64,000 nucleotides of DNA, from the NCBI RefSeq assembly GCF_016086655.4, contig NC_052140.2, positions 9,610,001 to 9,674,000 of the forward strand. The letters are read 5' to 3'. Shown piece by piece: positions 24,939 through 35,401 of this stretch (positions within the stretch are counted from its first letter, which is position 1; the number at the start of each line of letters is the position of its first letter). A program made the position numbers and the translations under genes. This DNA comes from Lepeophtheirus salmonis (Eukaryota > Arthropoda > Copepoda > Siphonostomatoida > Caligidae). The notes beneath the pieces were generated by a model that was not told where the DNA came from, did no database searches, and worked only from the letters and a program-made list of their open reading frames with translations.

Positions 24939-26005
24939 CAGGGTGTCCACAATAAATTGGAACTACTTTAAACTTCATCCAGATCCATAATGTGGATATT
25001 CGGCGTTAAATCATACTAATATAAAAGGTTCCGTGAACAATGCACTATAACTTCCACTGCTATTTACAAGCCTCTTAACTACCCCAAGACCGCGGTTTAC
25101 AAGGTATTCAATGCCTGGGAGGCTGAGGGGAAGGTCTGCCGTAAGTCCCACAACATGAGAAGTGACCGAATCCGCACTCCCCGCTTCCTTGAAGGCCTCC
25201 GAAAGTCCATCAAGGCTTGCCGGGGACTTCCTTGTCAAGGTTGGCCAAGAACCATGGAGTGAGTAAGCAGCTGGTCTCCAAGTCTGCGAATGAGGACCTC
25301 GGGTACAGGTCATACCGAATGGCCAAACAACACATCCTCACGGCATCATGAATGACAGGTGGCTTGCCAAGGAGAGAGAAGAGATCCCTGCGGTCTTCAC
25401 CACAAAGTTCTTGGCCTCTGTGATGACCCTAGGTGTCATTTGCAGCACCGGTGAGGTGATGCCTCCTTTCTTCTTCAATCCCAAGGAAAGTGTTTCACGA
25501 TAAGGTACTGCGAAGTCATGGAGGAGTTCGTCATCCCCTGGATGAAGGATACGGCCGCTGGGAGGGAGTTCATATTCCAACAAGACTCAGCCCCCCCCAC
25601 ACACACATCGCCATGAGGACCACTAAGCTCTTCAACTCCCACGACATCACTTTCTGGGATCACAACACCTGGCCCTCCAACTTACCCGACCTCAATCCGT
25701 GTGGTTACTTCTGGTAGGGGAAGTTGGAGAGGGAGGTGTGCAAGGTCAGCCACAAGAGCATCGCAGCCCTGAAGGGCTCCATTACGAGGGAGTGGAATGC
25801 TGTTGATTCCGCAGAAGTCATCAGGGCATGCAAATCCTTTAGGGGCAGGATGGAGAAGATGGTGGCTGCTGAGGGAGGACATGTTGAATAAATTTATTGT
25901 TTAATATCATGTCTAACTTTTTAATATTAACAAATACACTCCAAATTCCATTTTTATCAAGCAGGTTGAATTTTGAGATAGTTCCAATTTATAGTGGACA
26001 CCCTT
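24939..26005 (+). mobile_element. Mariner-type element with TIRs and TA target sites
   Basis: Left end after TA (24937-24938): CAGGGTGTCCACAATAAATT. Right end, reverse-complemented and preceded by TA (26006-26007): AAGGGTGTCCACTATAAATT. The match extends through GGAACTA on both sides, about 26 bases with very few differences. Length is 1067 bp; the deficit relative to a full copy fits the internal deletion seen in its transposase. Confidence 0.9.
25020..25891 (+). pseudogene. Mariner transposase lacking its first catalytic segment
   Basis: The N-terminal DNA-binding domain reads IYKPLNYPKTAVYKVFNAW and RTPRFLEGLRKSIKA, then KQLVSKSANEDLGYRSYRM after a frameshift. ILTASM joins directly to NDRWLAKEREEIPAVFTTKF: the block that should carry FSDEK and the first Asp is deleted at about 25350. 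GVICSTGEVMPPFFF, EEFVIPWMKDTAAGREFIF and FQQDSAP (second Asp, near 25580) follow. LPDLNPCGYFW has Gly where the third Asp belongs, then a TAG. The terminus reads AAEGGHVE and TAA at 25889-25891. Frameshifts are numerous. GC content is much higher than the flanks. Confidence 0.85.
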
Positions 26006-26167
26006 TAAAAGTATATAAAATGCCTACCTGTTCAAACTCTCAATGCATAATAGATTTAAATTTTAAGAACCCGTCAATTTTACTTTGGTGGATTCATTTA
26101 GTGTTCAGTCATGTTTTAAAGTTTGGGAACAGAAACAATAACAATATGATATAGGAGCTGAATGTGA

Positions 26168-26410
26168 CGTCAAAAAAGGGAAAGAAGCAGACGAGGAGAG
26201 GACAAAGAAAGATTATCTGTCTCAAAGGCCCAAAAAGAATTAAAAAAGCCAGCTGTGGCCGAAAATGGAAAGAAACGTAAGAGCCGTAACAATTATGACA
26301 ATAAGGATAAGGGCTATAATAGTTCCAAAACTGGGATTTTCTTTACCCTATATAATGTTCAACTTCGTTTTCTTCCGTTTATAACAAATTTTGTAAGTCA
26401 AACTTTTTAG
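26168..26410 (+). CDS. Basic, Lys/Arg-rich open frame, unknown
   Basis: An 80-codon frame without an ATG start, open from 26168 to TAG at 26408-26410. It reads like real protein in its first half: SVSKAQKELKKPAVAENGKK then NNYDNKDKGYNSSKTG. A second frame just upstream has the same character (KKGKEADEERTKKDY), suggesting a frameshifted exon or a processed pseudogene of a charged, possibly RNA-binding protein. Alternatively it is the nucleic-acid-binding ORF1 of the LINE lying 1.4 kb downstream in the same direction. No domain identified. Confidence 0.28.
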   Translation, partial: RQKRERSRRGEDKERLSVSKAQKELKKPAVAENGKKRKSRNNYDNKDKGYNSSKTGIFFTLYNVQLRFLPFITNFVSQTF

Positions 26411-26584
26411 CATGCTTCTGAAACGTTAAATAAATGTAACTTGATATTGTCGTCATAATAATTTTTGGAGATAATGTTTATATATTTTAAATTTCTAATT
26501 AAATTGTTACATTTTTCACTGTTGTAGTTGCTCTTTTGTTTCTCTTTTGTCCATAAAATGCATATGTTCTGCTATTAATGTAAT

Positions 26585-26620
26585 ATAAGCAGAAGTAGAA
26601 GCTGGAGGTGGTTGTTTTGA
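26585..26620 (+). pseudogene. Possible tip of a mariner C-terminus
   Basis: AEVEAGGGCFE followed by a stop resembles the VVEAGGGWLE-stop end of the relic at 33541-33771, and the bases after the stop also resemble it. Very short, so chance similarity is possible. Confidence 0.25.
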
Positions 26621-26701
26621 GTGCCTGACTTCATTTTGACCCCAAGATGTAAAAGTATAATATTTGTGTATTCTTAAATTAATTTTGAGAAATAAATTTT
26701 A

Positions 26702-27576
26702 TTTTTCAGTATCTTTAAACTTTTTGGATTTCAAATATATATTTTTAATATCTATAGGACATCGAGAAAAGATAATAATAAGGATTTGAACCCAAAATTG
26801 TCTTTGTCTATGAGATTAGATACGGTATTACATAGCCAAAGAGGCTCCAAATACAAGCCCCCCTACATAAATCTATTTGTTTTTAACTGGCTTTTGAGCC
26901 AGTTAATATAAGCTACTTATATATATATACATATATATTAAAATAACCCTCATCAAAATATATGAGTACTCATTTGGTAGACATACTTATTTTAAGTATT
27001 AGATAATTAGTATATATTTTTCAAATTATAAAAATGTATTTAGCATTTCAATTGATATTTATGCGTTTCAAATAATTGAAATAGTTAAGATAATGGCGAC
27101 AGTGCATTATCATATTCAATACGTTTACCTAAAGCTTACACTACATTAAAATATAAAGTTCTTTAAAGGAAAGTTCATATAATTATATGAGGCACAATTA
27201 GGCAAGACTCTCTCGTCCCGTCGCTACGGATTTTTAGTTATAAGTATATATACATATTTTTTAAATTACATAATTTATTTATTCTCAATACGTTAACTTC
27301 ATATTTCTATACATTCCAAAAAATATATACCAACTTCATTACAAAATTATATTCGTTAATAAATATAACAATAGTGGCACTCATTTGTTATTCATTCTTC
27401 AAACAAACAAACAAAAAATAAGCATGGGTAAATGCAAAAAGATCATAAGATCTTAACGACAATCTGTTAAACAATTTGATTAAAAAAAATAACCTATCAT
27501 ACCATTCCATTTTCATTCATATCAAACCTCTCCATCACTTTATGGGATCTTAAGTTGAGTCTGTACAGACTGGTAA
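26702..27576 (+). repeat. Direct repeat, copy 1 (flanks LINE fragment)
   Basis: About 875 bases, repeated in the same orientation at 29545-30353 at high identity over long blocks. It starts TTTTTCAGTAT and ends near CAGACTGGTA. It contains a short open frame after a TATAG acceptor-like site (MRLDTVLHSQRGSKY) that is also open in copy 2. It holds about 100 bases absent from copy 2 (near 27210-27320). It does not begin TG and end CA, so it is not a typical LTR. Confidence 0.9.
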
Positions 27577-27778
27577 GTAATTGAAGAGGTCCGATTAAAT
27601 GACGAGTTTTTTTTAGTGATTTTGTTTGTCTTTTTTAAATTCTTCTCTCATGATTTATACCAAAATCACAGGTTATAGTTGTTTTAATACTAGCAATATT
27701 GAAAAGAATATGGGACTTGGAAAGATCCTGTCGCTAAATACGAGAGAGAGAAAGAATTGCTTATGATGCTTTGCTTTA

Positions 27779-28460
27779 ATGATAAGATTATTATCATTTT
27801 ATCCAGATATTATATGTCTTCAGGACATCAAAGCAAAAGTATCCTTGTCATGTAAGGATGTTTGCTCCTTCTGTCTTACAAGACAGTCTCACTTTTTTTT
27901 ACCAGTTCAGGTTAAAAAAGAGGAGTTCTGTCCTTGGTTTCTAAATCTCTTGGTGATCCCATATGTACCAAATCCTACTCAAGTGCGAGCTACTGCCATA
28001 AAATCTTAATATCCACCGAACAGGCTAAATTTGAATTAAAAAATGCTTAGTGTTCTGATAAAAAAGAGTCATTCTTCCAGGCCATTATTAACAATACTAA
28101 AGGTAATACTTTACCAATTTTACTTGTAGGAGACCTTAACGTTGATTTACATTGTGTCAGCAACTCAAATCAAAATAAAAAAATATCTGGAGAAACTTAT
28201 ATGTCAATTAAATTTGATTCACTTAAACAGCCTATTTTAGCCCCAGTAATAATGTATCATGGTGAAGAGGGCAATCAACGTCAATGAGTTAGTACTTGCG
28301 TCAAATTTCATCAATAAAAATACTAAGAATGCCTTCGATTGTTCCGAACCATTGTCCGATCACAAGATGACAGTGGTTAGTTTTGTACTCGAAACTTCTT
28401 CAAAGCCCTAGAAACTCCCTTTGTGGTTGATTGATGATGAAAAATGCATAAAGAAAATGT
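27779..28460 (+). pseudogene. LINE endonuclease domain, broken
   Basis: MIRLLSFYPDIICLQDIKAK matches the PDII-x-LQE strand near the start of APE-type endonucleases. LLVGDLNVDLH (near 28125) is the GD-x-N active-site strand, and EPLSDHKMTVVSF (near 28350) is the terminal SDH motif with the catalytic His. The order and spacing fit a LINE endonuclease of about 230 residues. In-frame stops and at least two frameshifts make it non-functional. The Glu of LQE is Asp here. Confidence 0.7.
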
Positions 28461-28510
28461 AAACTATCATTGCTAATAGTTATAATTCTTTATTTTCTGC
28501 AAAACAAGTT

Positions 28511-29340
28511 ATGTTTTCCTTTAAACGCACAATACATAGTACTGCTAGAAGCTGCCTGAGTGAAAAGAGAAAAATGATGTATGATTTTAACAATAATTTG
28601 AAACGTATTTTGAACATGGATTCACTTTTTCAACGAAATATAACTGCTGAGTTTTATAATTCGTTCAGGATTGCCGAAATTGACAAATTAGAAGCCATGG
28701 CTAAAATAGAACGTGAAAATTATCCCCTTCGAATGATCAAAAACCTTACCAACAAAAATAAATACTCGTTCAGTAATAAACAGAATAGAGTAAAGGGGTA
28801 AAACTTTAATAAAGCAAGAGGACATTGCAGAGGCATTTCGTAAAACCATCCAGAATTTAGTTGGTGGGCTCAGAAGCAATTTCCCTAAAATGAAAAGGAA
28901 AATAACCTCTATATTCTCTAACAAGATATTATCTTAATATATTAGGAAAAGCTTTAAAGATAACAAGGCCACTGGTCCAAATGGGATTGGGGGAAAGATA
29001 TTTACGAGATGCAGAGAAGAAATTGTCCCGTATTTATATAAAATGGGAAAGCTTCTGGAGAAAAGGGGATATCTGCCAGAAGCTATAACTAAAAGACGAA
29101 TGGTTCTAATCCCCAAAAAGGGAGAGGGATTAAACCTTGACAATTAGAGGTCAATCACTGTACTAAGCGAAACATACAAAATACTCCCAGGAGTTATAGC
29201 AAGTCAGATTGAACCTATTTAAAAAAAAAAGATAGGTCAAGAGCAAAAAGGGTTTTTAAAAGAAAAAAAAAGATCTGACATTTCCCGGAATATTCAGACA
29301 GCAATAAAACAGAAAATAAAACAAACTAATATTTGATGTT
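28511..29340 (+). pseudogene. LINE reverse transcriptase, N-terminal part
   Basis: A charged linker (KIERENYPLRMIKNL) leads into the finger domain: DNKATGPNGIGGKIF (near 28965), IVPYLYKMGKLLEKRGYLPE, RRMVLIPKKGEGLNLDN, then SETYKILPGVIASQI and IGQEQKGFLKEKK, all in family order. KATGPNGI matches K-x-x-GPDGI and IPKKG the conserved I-x-KKG. The palm with YADD is missing. Stops at 28936 and near 29145 and 29220 break the frame. Not the same lineage as the LINE remnant near 1 kb as far as I can judge. Confidence 0.8.
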
Positions 29341-29544
29341 TGCATTTTATTGATTTTAGATGCTAATGTTTTTAGTTTAGATATATGAACAGTTTAGGTT
29401 TTTAGGCCTTAATCTAGTGAAGAAATATTTAATTATAATATTGAATCATATTTCTGTTAATACATTTTCACCCAAAAATTCTAGATGATTCTAATTTTTT
29501 ATAAATTATTTTCTGTCAAAATCAAGGTTAGAAAAAAAAATGTT

Positions 29545-30353
29545 TTTTTCAGTATTTTTAAATTTTCTGGATTTCAAATATGTGTTTGAATATTTATAGG
29601 ACATTAAGACAAGATAATACTAAGGATTTGAACCAAAAATTGTCTGTGTCTATGAGATTAGATACGGTATTACGTAGCCAAAGAGGCTCCAGATACAAGT
29701 CCCACTACATGAATCCATTTTATTTTTACTGGCTTTTGAGCACTGAATATCAGCTACTTTTGTATATACATATATATTAAAATAACCCTCATCAAAATAT
29801 AGGAGTACTCATTTGGTAGACATATTGATTTTAAGTATTAGATAATTGTATGACCACTATATATTTTGCAAATTATAAAAATATTTTTAGCATTTCAATT
29901 GATATTTATGCGTTTCAAATAATTGAAATACTTAAGAAAATGGTACAATTGTAAATATTGTAATTTAGAGATAATGGCGACAGTGCATTATCATATTCAA
30001 TAAGTTTACCTAAAGCTTACACTAGATTAAAATATGAAGTTCTTTAAAGGAAAGTTAAATAAATATATGAGCCACTTGGTGAGACTCACTCGTATATAAA
30101 AAATATATAGCTACTTCATTACAAAATTATATTCGTTAATAAATATAACAATAGTGGCACTCATTTGTTATTCATTCTTCACACACACAAACAAAAAATA
30201 AGCATGGGTAAATGCAAAAAAGATCATTAGATCTTAAGGATAATCTGCTAAACAATTTAATTAAAAAAAAAGAAGAAGACTATCAGACAATTAGATTTCC
30301 ATTCCTATCAAACCTCTCCAGCACTTGAGATTAGTATGTCCAGACTGGTAGGT
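29545..30353 (+). repeat. Direct repeat, copy 2 (flanks LINE fragment)
   Basis: Second copy of 26702-27576, same orientation. It keeps the short open frame (MRLDTVLRSQRGSRY) for 66 codons (29580-29780), has about 35 bases not in copy 1 (near 29940), and lacks about 100 bases present there. All the codon differences I checked between the two short frames change the amino acid, which argues against selection on the protein. Confidence 0.9.
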
Positions 30354-31397
30354 TTGTAATAGTTCTTACTTCTAGCGGCGTAGAGAATAATTACCTTATT
30401 TATTAAGTATTATATTTCGAGCTGAAATCTTTTTTAAGGGGGTGATATTACCAGCCAATCTCCAATCTTTATTTCTAGATTGTAGTAGTTCCTCAAAAAC
30501 TCAGTGGTCATGTGGATAATGTAAACCAATCCCAAAAATAAAAGTTTTGAAGTCTCAATTTATTCGTGAAAAGGGTTGAAGTAGCCATCCTGTAGCGGAA
30601 CCACTTTTCTTTTGAGTCCATGTAAGGGTTGTAAAATATTTTTTTTTGACTTTATCAGTACATCTTCCGACGGTTTACAACTTAATCGAAGGTAGCATTT
30701 ACGCACCAAATCAGACGAAGAATCCACCATTTGGCTTTCGATGGCTTTCTTGCAGACACTTGAAATGGAAATGGTTTCTTACACCATGTAGCACAAGATT
30801 GCGGGCCTATAAAACTTTGTATAATAAGGTTTAATCAACTTTTTTATTCTTTTAATATGCAAAAAGGTCGTTGGTGTGACATCTGTGGTCTCGTCCCATT
30901 GTAAAATAAGTTTTTAAACAATAAATGATGCATATATCTATGTATTATTTGAATGTACATTTTCCCCCGTATTTAAATTATAGTTTATAGGTAATATTTC
31001 ATAAAAACCATAATGATCATGGCCTTATACATATAATGTACATTATTTGAATTAAATATTGATACTTTTATGTATTAAAATTACATATATATAGATATAA
31101 AAAAATAAAATTGCAGTTGCAAGAAGATTTCCCAAAGTGCATGCTCCATATTGAATTAAATTCATGCATGTATTTGTTTTTTAAATGGATTTTATACAAC
31201 TGCATATTACAATCTGTGTATATATAGTACGGGGGATCAAATAAATTATTTGTAGATTTTGGCTATGGTAACCTTATTTATTTGTTTTTATTATTTTTAA
31301 TACACTCACAATATTTAATTCTATCATTGAAAGTTTGAAGCAGTTTGCTAGAATAAGAAAAACAACACCAAAATAGGTAGTAGTATAATATACAACC
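30354..31397. other. No gene seen
   Basis: AT-rich. The plus ORF at 30646-30834 has no recognisable motif. Confidence 0.5.
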
Positions 31398-31610
31398 TCA
31401 ATAAAATAAAGAAAACGAAAAAATGTTGGAAACCATACTTTTAATCCTTACGCTCAGCTGAGGTAAATATTGCATATAATCTTTGTTAAGATGAAGTTTG
31501 TTTATAAATGGGATCGACTCATTAAAGACAATGTATATATAAAGTTCGATTCCGTGTTCCTTTTTAATTTTGTTCGACAATTCGTTTCTTGCAGATTTCA
31601 TATTCGTCAA
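31398..31610 (-). other. Unrecognised minus ORF
   Basis: 70 codons (ARNELSNKIKKEHGIEL, then NKLHLNKDYMQYLPQL). The composition is plausible for a helical protein and a GTAAGG donor-like site follows LPQLS. Adjacent sequence to 31790 is repeated near 32130-32285. No family assigned. Confidence 0.18.
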
Positions 31611-31639
31611 ATAGATAGAAGGAGGACCTTACTTGCTTT

Positions 31640-31790
31640 CATACAAAATGTATTTCTTTCATATGGGTTAGTCTTATTTGTATATGATTTATATGTGGCT
31701 TGATGATGATACCTCATTTACTTCTCCATTATGCTTGTAAAAGATTCATCATCATCAATTTTCTCCAAGTTTTGGCTCTTGAATTATGAT
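31640..31790. repeat. Local diverged repeat, copy 1
   Basis: Shares with 32130-32285, in the same orientation, blocks such as CTTTCAT-x-TGGG, TGTCTTATTT/AGTCTTATTT, GATGATACCTC and ACTTCTCC, with small indels. The two copies are about 490 bases apart. Confidence 0.55.
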
Positions 31791-32129
31791 GTCGATAATC
31801 CTCATTCACCCAATATGAATTACTCAATTATTAGTTGGGGTGCTGATGCAACATCATACCAATAGATACTCCTAATTATTTACAAGGTTGTAAAAGATGT
31901 AAAATTAATTGTAGTTTGACACTTTTTTGATGAATAATGTACTAATTAGGTCTTCTTGTTAGTATCCTTCATAGTTGCAAATAAAAAAATATTGAAAAGT
32001 TTGTCACTTTAATGATGGGAAAAAGTAAACAAATCGACAGTTGACAATAAATTACCTAATATATGTATATCTTAGTGTGGCTCCTTCGTACTATATTGAC
32101 TGTTGGATGTCTGATGCATACTTCTTACA

Positions 32130-32285
32130 AACCCTTTCTCTTTCATTTGGGCTTGTCTTATTTAAAAATACTGAAGATGTGGCAAGACGATGATACCTCT
32201 TTCACTTCTCCCATGAGTTTGTAAATGAATTCATCGTTTCCGATTTCCTTCCTACTTTCTCCATTTATGAATTTTCCCCACCCAG
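32130..32285. repeat. Local diverged repeat, copy 2
   Basis: Partner of 31640-31790. Probably an old tandem duplication of about 0.5 kb. Confidence 0.55.
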
Positions 32286-32542
32286 CCTATTAAGCTGTTT
32301 GAAAACCGATGCAAGGAAGGAGTTCTTTTCTCAAGCCCCCGTTTACTGTTTTTAATGAAATTTTGTAGAGTAGCTTTTATTAGTACGCACATTAATATTC
32401 TTTCCATCAAAATTATCACTTGTGCTGTTGTTGAGCATGTAAAAATATGTATGCTTTGGAAGATCTTCCACGAAAATTTATATATATAAATTAAAATGAT
32501 GCTATAATAAAAAATAGGACTATGACTAATTTTAGTATTCTT

Positions 32543-33240
32543 TTATTCCAAGCTAACTTTCTTTTGATAAATATAATGAAAAAATATATTTTCATATATA
32601 TTGATACAAATTATATAGAAGTTTTTAATATAAAATTTTTCAAAACAATTAGGGTTACAAACCCATGTCACAAAATTTCGTCTATTTGCTTTAACAATTA
32701 GATGCCCAACACTGTCGTAACGTACAGAATAAATATTTGCTTTATGCTTTAAGTTAGGCAAATAATGGTATTTTTTCTCTCTTTTTGGATGAGTCAACAG
32801 ATGTAAGCCTCATATCCCACTTTATCCAGTTTTGTTTTTGACACAAATTCAAAAACCCAAAAAGAGTTATTAAAAAACTGTGTTATCTAGTTTTCAAAGT
32901 TTTATTGACTGTAGTAATAAAGTATACAAGATAAGGAGTTCAAACTCGGAAAAGCTTAGAAATAAATGCCTTGGCAACCCTGAGATCTATGATTATGAAC
33001 AGCTGCTCAACAGATTCAGCTGACAAATTGTTTCAAAAATTATAAAATCTTCGAGACAAATATCCAAATACAAACTCTGTGTAGTCATTATTGTATGCCC
33101 CTGTTCCGGAAGTAAGTCAAAGTATACAAGTAAGTCCATTGTAAGTTTTGGTAGAGAGCTTAATTTGATACTACCAAATCTGGTGTCATATTTTTTTACA
33201 TTGGTATGTTTGTCCAAATGGAGTGATTCCACCCAGATTT
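32543..33240 (-). pseudogene. Possible piggyBac-type transposase remnant
   Basis: On the minus strand, LPKLTMDLLVYFDLLPEQGH and QSLYLDICLEDFIIFETIC (32993-33232) loosely resemble the piggyBac segment ending GH-x-x-x-x-DNW-x-TS. About 300 bases on, ANRRNFVTWVCNPNCFEKFY (near 32640-32700) resembles the Cys-rich tail (C-x-x-x-CFE-x-YHT). Spacing is roughly right, but the diagnostic Asp residues cannot be placed and breaks are many. Weaker than the piggyBac tail at 34396; treat as a hint. Confidence 0.25.
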
Positions 33241-33540
33241 ATCCCAGAAAAGCCAATGTTTTTAAAATCTGTATGTTTTGAGCAAAATAAATGTGGCTTT
33301 CTATATCGCCATGTCTGAACTCCTTGTACAACTATAAGACATCTTGGAGAGAATGCACAATAAACGACTGCAATTATTGCGAGCCTTTGCGTCAGGCACA
33401 TGCCAAATGAGATTATTGAGTATAAGAAGATTCTAAATCATTAGTTTGCAATGTTTCAAGTTGTCAGGGAGACTAATCATTGTTTTGGGATAATAACTGA
33501 TAATTAATCAATGAATGGAATACACAATTTAAATGAAAGG

Positions 33541-33771
33541 ACATGTGGCCTCCTAACTCACTGGCTCTGAATCCTCTTTGACTACTATTTGTTGGCCGTA
33601 TTGTAGAGAGAGAGAGTCTAAATAACGTGCACATAATACTATGACTCCTTGCGTTCTTCCATTCTCGAGGCAGTGCCCAACATTGGCAAGGAGTTTCTCA
33701 TCAATGCCTTTGCCAGGTTCTGGGCCAGACTGTGGACTGTGGTTGAAGCTGGAGGGGGTTGGCTTGAGTGA
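33541..33771 (+). pseudogene. Mariner transposase C-terminal fragment
   Basis: DMWPPNSLALNPL then a stop and YYLL-like sequence, GRIVERES, a shift, then EAVPNIGKEFLINAF, ARFWARLWTVVEAGGGWLE and TGA at 33769-33771. This matches the family end WPPNSPDLNPLDYY ... FL-x-NA-x-x-RF-x-x-RL-x-x-VVEA-x-GG-x-x-E. The Asp of SPDLN is replaced. Only the last fifth of the protein is present. Confidence 0.75.
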
Positions 33772-34395
33772 TTATTTTCATTATGGATCCTTACATGTAA
33801 AAACAAACGATTTATAAATTACTGAATTAATTTAGTAAATATATTTGGATATACATTGTGCGTAATAGGAATCTGAAAAAGCGTGACAGGGAGAAACTTT
33901 TTTTAATATATTATTTGATTTACGTCATGGAACTAACAAAACGAAACAACATCCTGATTTTTCTTTGTGCAGGAATAAAGCCTCGGGTACATTATTCTCA
34001 AGGACTCTTTCAGATAAGGCTCTTCTCACTCTGTTCATGATCAAAGCAATAATACTCAGAGATTAGTGTTCTAATTTTACCTTTCAGACCCACAAGGAAT
34101 TGAAAGGAATATCAAAGCTAATTATAGTTAATTCTTGATTTTTACATCATATTAGGAATAACTATAATTTTTTTTTATTAATTTCAATAGGTTTGCCAGA
34201 ATTTGATGGGACGCCCGTATCTCTTTGGGTGTGAACGGCAATTTTTTATTATGTATAAACATAAAACTAAAGTTAGGCTATGGTGTTGAATACATAACAT
34301 TTTTTAATTATTTTGATATACTTTTTATTTATAATTGAATTAAGTTATAGTTCTACTATGAAAAATTGATTAAAATTAATTTAATAATTGCTCTA
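33772..34395. other. No gene seen; possible piggyBac end
   Basis: AT-rich. GGGACGCCCGTATC near 34208 resembles GGGACACCAGTATC at the start of the TTAA element at 35402, and could be a decayed end of the piggyBac relic between them. Confidence 0.3.
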
Positions 34396-35095
34396 CTAGT
34401 GAAAGATAATGAAGCAATTTCTATATAAATACAAGGCAAGATTATAAGCCATAAAAATTACCACAGCTCGATTTACTATATTTTTCCTTGCACAGTAGGC
34501 ACACCCTTTTCTTTTTTGTTCAAATTCCGGTAAAGTTCCACTATGATTGTTCAATATAACTGATACATTTTCTCTTTTCGTTGGTCTGGATAATTGCGTT
34601 ACCCTCTGATGCCCTTCGTAATATTTAATCAGACTCTTATCAACTACAACTTCGAAGTCAAGAAGCGATAATTTATTTGGATATTTAATGTTATAAACGA
34701 TATTGCATACATTATCTAGAAAATTCTACGATAAAATTTTGTTGATGACTGAATCTTAGTTGTATGAAGTAGTTCTTTGATCCATGAAATCGATTCTCAT
34801 GTTTACATAAAAAGTCTAACATTATATTTATTGGAAAAAAAATTTAAAAAATCCACAGCTATGTTGTAGCGCTTAATCATTCTAGGACAAATATTTTGTA
34901 AACCCTCTGTTCAGATAGACTATCAGTGGTCCTCATTTATATATTTTATCACACTAATCATCTTTGTAATTATCATCAAAGTAAAAATTTCGAAGTATCG
35001 AAATAACGCCGTGAATGTTGGCTTCAGGAGCAAATGAAGCATCTAATGCATTTGTTTCTGTGGTAACCTCTTCATCAGTATAACTTAAGTATTAG
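34396..35095 (-). pseudogene. piggyBac transposase, C-terminal remnant
   Basis: The last 96 codons before TAG (34396-34398) form one uninterrupted frame without ATG: YPNKLSLLDFEVVVDKSLIK, then RPTKREN, KRKGCAYCARKNIVNRAVV and LYRNCFIIFH. This follows the piggyBac end pattern LS-x-LEF-x-x-x-V-x-x-x-LI, RPS, RRKRC-x-x-C-x-x-KGKENRT, DRNCF-x-x-FH. Several Cys of the zinc-binding tail are already lost. Farther 5' (35095-34800) stops break an acidic stretch (TDEEVTTETNALDASFAPE). The RNase-H core is too decayed or deleted to see. Confidence 0.72.
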
Positions 35096-35401
35096 AATAA
35101 TATAATAAATTGTCAATGTTTTATTCATCAACACTGTCTACTTGGTCTAAAATACTATTAATTTGGTTATTAATAGTGATGCTAAAAAGGTAAAATAAAA
35201 AATATTTTTTTTTCCATTTATGAACAACTATAAATTCAATAATAAAGTATTTATAAAAATATGTGTATGTACATGTATTACAAGCTAATTTGTCACAAAT
35301 AAACAGTACTTTAATACTCTAAAAGGACACAAATCAAAAATATATGTCTCATACGGAACAGATTTTAAATATAATATAAGGAGAAAAAAAAAACCGTTTA
35401 A

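Larger units (their letters stand above)
27700..29340 (+). mobile_element. Non-LTR retrotransposon (LINE) fragment, endonuclease plus partial RT
   Basis: Plus-strand relic between the two direct repeats. It carries the apurinic-type endonuclease region and the finger part of the reverse transcriptase, and stops before the catalytic palm, so it is truncated at the 3' side. That is unusual, as most LINE copies lack the 5' end. No poly-A tail or target-site duplication is visible. Confidence 0.75.

Noticed and set aside
25011..25583. Minus ORFs of 80-100 codons
   Set aside because: Antisense to the plus-strand mariner transposase; its GC-rich composition leaves reverse frames open.
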